DNA of 64,000 bases, from assembly GCF_026151205.1 (NCBI RefSeq), contig NC_087082.1, positions 4,567,408 through 4,631,407 on the forward strand, given 5' to 3'. Source of the DNA: Bolinopsis microptera (Eukaryota > Ctenophora > Tentaculata > Lobata > Bolinopsidae). This document shows, piece by piece, positions 61,720-64,000 of the stretch (position 1 is the stretch's first letter; every line of letters starts with the position of its first letter). The notes under the pieces are model-generated. The model was not told where the DNA came from, ran no database searches, and worked only from the letters and a program-made list of their open reading frames with translations. Both the position numbers and the translations under genes were made by a program.

Positions 61720-61919
61720 AAAAACATTATTATTCAAAGGTAAATAGACAGCGAGTAGTAATTTTTAATCCATTTCTATCGGATTTGCAAACTTTTAAAA
61801 TGATATAACACTTGTACGATCTCAAACTTATGTGATATGATACTGTTGATATAAATGTGGGAAGTAATAAAGTATTTGCAGGTGTACAGTGCTGTTTCTG
61901 AAATTGACGAATCCTCTTG

Positions 61920-62944
61920 TGATGAAGATTGAAGAAGCTATTGCCATCCAAGTGGAAAAAGTCCCGCCTTTGTCACCCTCCTCGAATAGAACTAAGAAAA
62001 TGTGGAGACTTTCTTCATTTAGTTCCAAATCAAGTGGACCAGATGTTGATTTGTTTGAAATGGACTGAGACTTGTGTTTCATATGCCAGGTTGAACAGGT
62101 TTGTGTGAAACTTTTGCTCGCAAATATAATTATTATACATATTATCTCGATTTAATTTTAAGAGTATGAGAGGTTATTCTTCTTTAACAATACGAATTTC
62201 CCTAGACGTTAGAAACGAAAAAGGATAGTCTGATTCAAGGAAAAGATAATAGTTTCTTCGTCGATTTCGCAACATACTATCTGTGGACATCTACAGAAAT
62301 CGTCAGGATCTGTGCAACATCGATGTTAATCCTGATTCGCACATGAACAAGTGCCCTGTTCTTAACCCTGAGAGTCTCGGAAAATATCTCTATAGCAAGC
62401 TAGGTAGATATCACAAAACATGTCGTTTGAGGTACAGCAACTCGAGGGTGAAACAATTGAAGGGTAAATTATCTGAAGCTGTAAGTTTAAAACCTGTCTC
62501 TAAGGCAGGTTTTAAAATGGAAAGACACGTGTCCACGCACGACAACACCAATGCTGCATTAATGAGTGCAGGTATTGATACGGACCTTTTAACTGGAGCA
62601 GGAGAATGTTTTACCAGAACTGTACCTCGTGTCTGACCTGAAGCTTAAGTACAATGACTATGTGACGTCTAATTTATCTGAGAACGCTGCAAACTCCAGC
62701 AATGTTTAATCTGATCACATCAGTTTTCAGAAAGACAATGTCGGTAAGACGAGTTTGTTTCGACAGCAGGATCGTATCTAATCTTGCCGCAACAATAGAT
62801 GCGGATAGAGATGATAACACTTTAACAAAGACAGCACTCTTAAAGGAGATTAGAAAAGAAATCTTTCAATGTAGAAACGAATTCTATCAGAAGATTTATC
62901 TTCAAAAACATGTTCGATTTACTGATCGGACTGTAGAAATATAG
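61920..62944 (+). pseudogene. Broken Cys/His-rich ORF, possibly transposon-linked
   Basis: Pieces in different frames: KIEEAIAIQVEKVPPLSPSS, a stop, DLCFICQVEQV (about 62070-62100), then KYLYSKLGRYHKTCRLRYSN (about 62370-62440) and ALMSAGIDTDLLTGAGE (about 62550-62610), followed by an open stretch to 62942. The CxxC plus YHKTCRxxYN pattern resembles large repetitive protein families of aquatic invertebrates that are usually linked to mobile elements. This comparison is from memory and could be wrong. At least two stops or shifts make it inactive. Confidence 0.4.
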
Positions 62945-63659
62945 TGTTTATGTGGATTAATCTGTTAAAGCAGGGCTATTGTATCATTTTAACATTAACT
63001 TTGCATAGTGATGATACGTTTATTGTGTCTCTTGTGATTATCTATTTCTACAGTGTTACGGTACCACGAGGTTTCTGGCGCAGTGACGCGCTTTCGAGCA
63101 AATATCGTGCTAGATACGTCACGCGCCGCAACCGAATCAGATTTAAGTGCACTTTTTCCATTGTAAACACTACATACGACGCGCAACACGTTCTACGAGG
63201 TCGAAATTTTCGAGGTCTCTAACACCGGAATGGAGCAATATTTAGACGATCTGACACTTTCTAGGGCTTAAGCAACCTAAGAGAAATTAGGGGAACAACT
63301 CAGAAAAAATTTTTAGTCGATATTCCGGTGTCTGTAGATGTCCGAAGTTTTGGCAGTAAAGTGCTCACAACACAGCTTCTGAAGGCTCTAGAAGGTTCCC
63401 GATACCGTCAGAGTGTTCAGTACACTCCATTCTATCATATAAGAACCCTAAAAGAAGTCCCAGGGCTCTAGCAAAGAAGCGTGATATTTGCCCGTAAGAG
63501 CCTCTACTATTAACGGGTGATACTCGTAAAATATTTGTTTTAAATATTACTCGTCGACAGGACAGTCGACAAGTCCAACTCGGCGCGCGTCCTGGTAGGT
63601 AATAAACCTAAAACACATTTTCAACTTTATTCCAAATATAAGACCATTACACCAAAACC

Positions 63660-63905
63660 GTCAAAAAAATGTTGACGGATGTTACTCGTCTACATTTCTT
63701 CGAATTAGCGCGCACCGCTTTCTTCTCAAAATGACCGATGGCAAGTGCTAGGAAGCTAGTAGCGCGCGCCGGGCCAGACCATTAACAATGGTTAACAAAG
63801 AATTCAACTCAGAGCGCATCTTGGTAGGATTGTAATTGACGGATGTTACTCGTCTAAATTTCTTCGAAGTAGCGCGCGCCGGACCAGATCATTAACAATA
63901 GTCAA
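63660..63905. repeat. ~165-bp imperfect direct repeat
   Basis: TTGACGGATGTTACTCGTCT occurs at 63672 and 63837, each followed by a TTTCTTCGAA-AGCGCGC block and, at variable distance, CCAGA-CATTAACAAT. A weaker TATTACTCGTCGACAGG lies near 63546. The repeat may continue past the window edge. Confidence 0.7.
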
Positions 63906-64000
63906 AATTGTAAGCCTACCGATTTTCGAAACATCGAAACTGAATCTGCAGAATTTCAAGAACATGAACAATTGTTTACTGGGCCGGGCCGCGCTCAGCC

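Larger units (their letters stand above)
54947..63509. mobile_element. 8.6-kb region bounded by a perfect 20-bp inverted repeat
   Basis: TAGTAGAGGCTCTTACGGGC at 54947-54966 and its exact complement at 63490-63509, each flanked on the outside by TTA. This looks like one large, decayed DNA transposon with 3-bp target duplications, but the TIR edge is ambiguous because TA also fits. Inside are LINE fragments, two small hAT elements and a broken Cys/His-rich ORF that might be what remains of its own gene. No transposase catalytic motif was seen. Confidence 0.45.

Overview
This is eukaryotic, AT-rich DNA from an invertebrate animal. Two host genes have spliced exons with clean GT/AG junctions: a SoxC-type HMG-box transcription factor (minus strand, 2 exons, 4533-6004) and an armadillo-repeat protein resembling Vac8 (minus strand, 9 coding exons, 9101-18457). 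A tRNA-Asp(GTC) gene lies at 23640-23711, and one orphan exon of an unidentified gene may lie near 28.2 kb. Nothing here identifies the phylum. SoxC and this mix of mobile elements fit a cnidarian, ctenophore, sponge or other aquatic invertebrate.

Layout. 1-4.5 kb: non-coding. 4.5-6.0 kb: SoxC. 6-9 kb: non-coding, with a tRNA-derived SINE-like copy. 9.1-18.5 kb: the armadillo gene, whose introns hold a 0.73-kb hairpin element and four minisatellite arrays, two of them touching splice sites. 19.5-45.9 kb: a thick layer of non-LTR retrotransposons. Six copies (A to F) were found. B keeps an intact 1000-codon endonuclease-reverse transcriptase ORF. D is a nearly intact CR1-type copy in which PHD finger, coiled coil, SGNH esterase, second PHD finger, endonuclease and reverse transcriptase lie in one frame. 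F is a decayed relative of D carrying a later 345-bp insertion with a 7-bp target duplication.

45.9-48.8 kb: a 2.9-kb element made almost entirely of TGTCCG and GGA-type simple repeats, bounded by inverted G/C-run ends and a TTTAAT duplication. 49.4-52.1 kb: a piggyBac-like, transposase-free element with TTAA targets and a 0.59-kb-arm inverted repeat carrying about ten GGGTC-GACCC sites. 54.9-63.5 kb: a region framed by a perfect 20-bp inverted repeat and 3-bp duplications. It contains decayed LINE fragments, two short hAT-type elements with exact 8-bp target duplications, and a broken Cys/His-rich ORF. The last 0.5 kb carries an imperfect ~165-bp repeat.

The host genes appear unrelated to each other. 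Most of the sequence is explained by insertion of mobile elements and expansion of simple repeats. Exon models rest on reading frame, splice consensus and phase agreement only; no transcripts or database searches were available.
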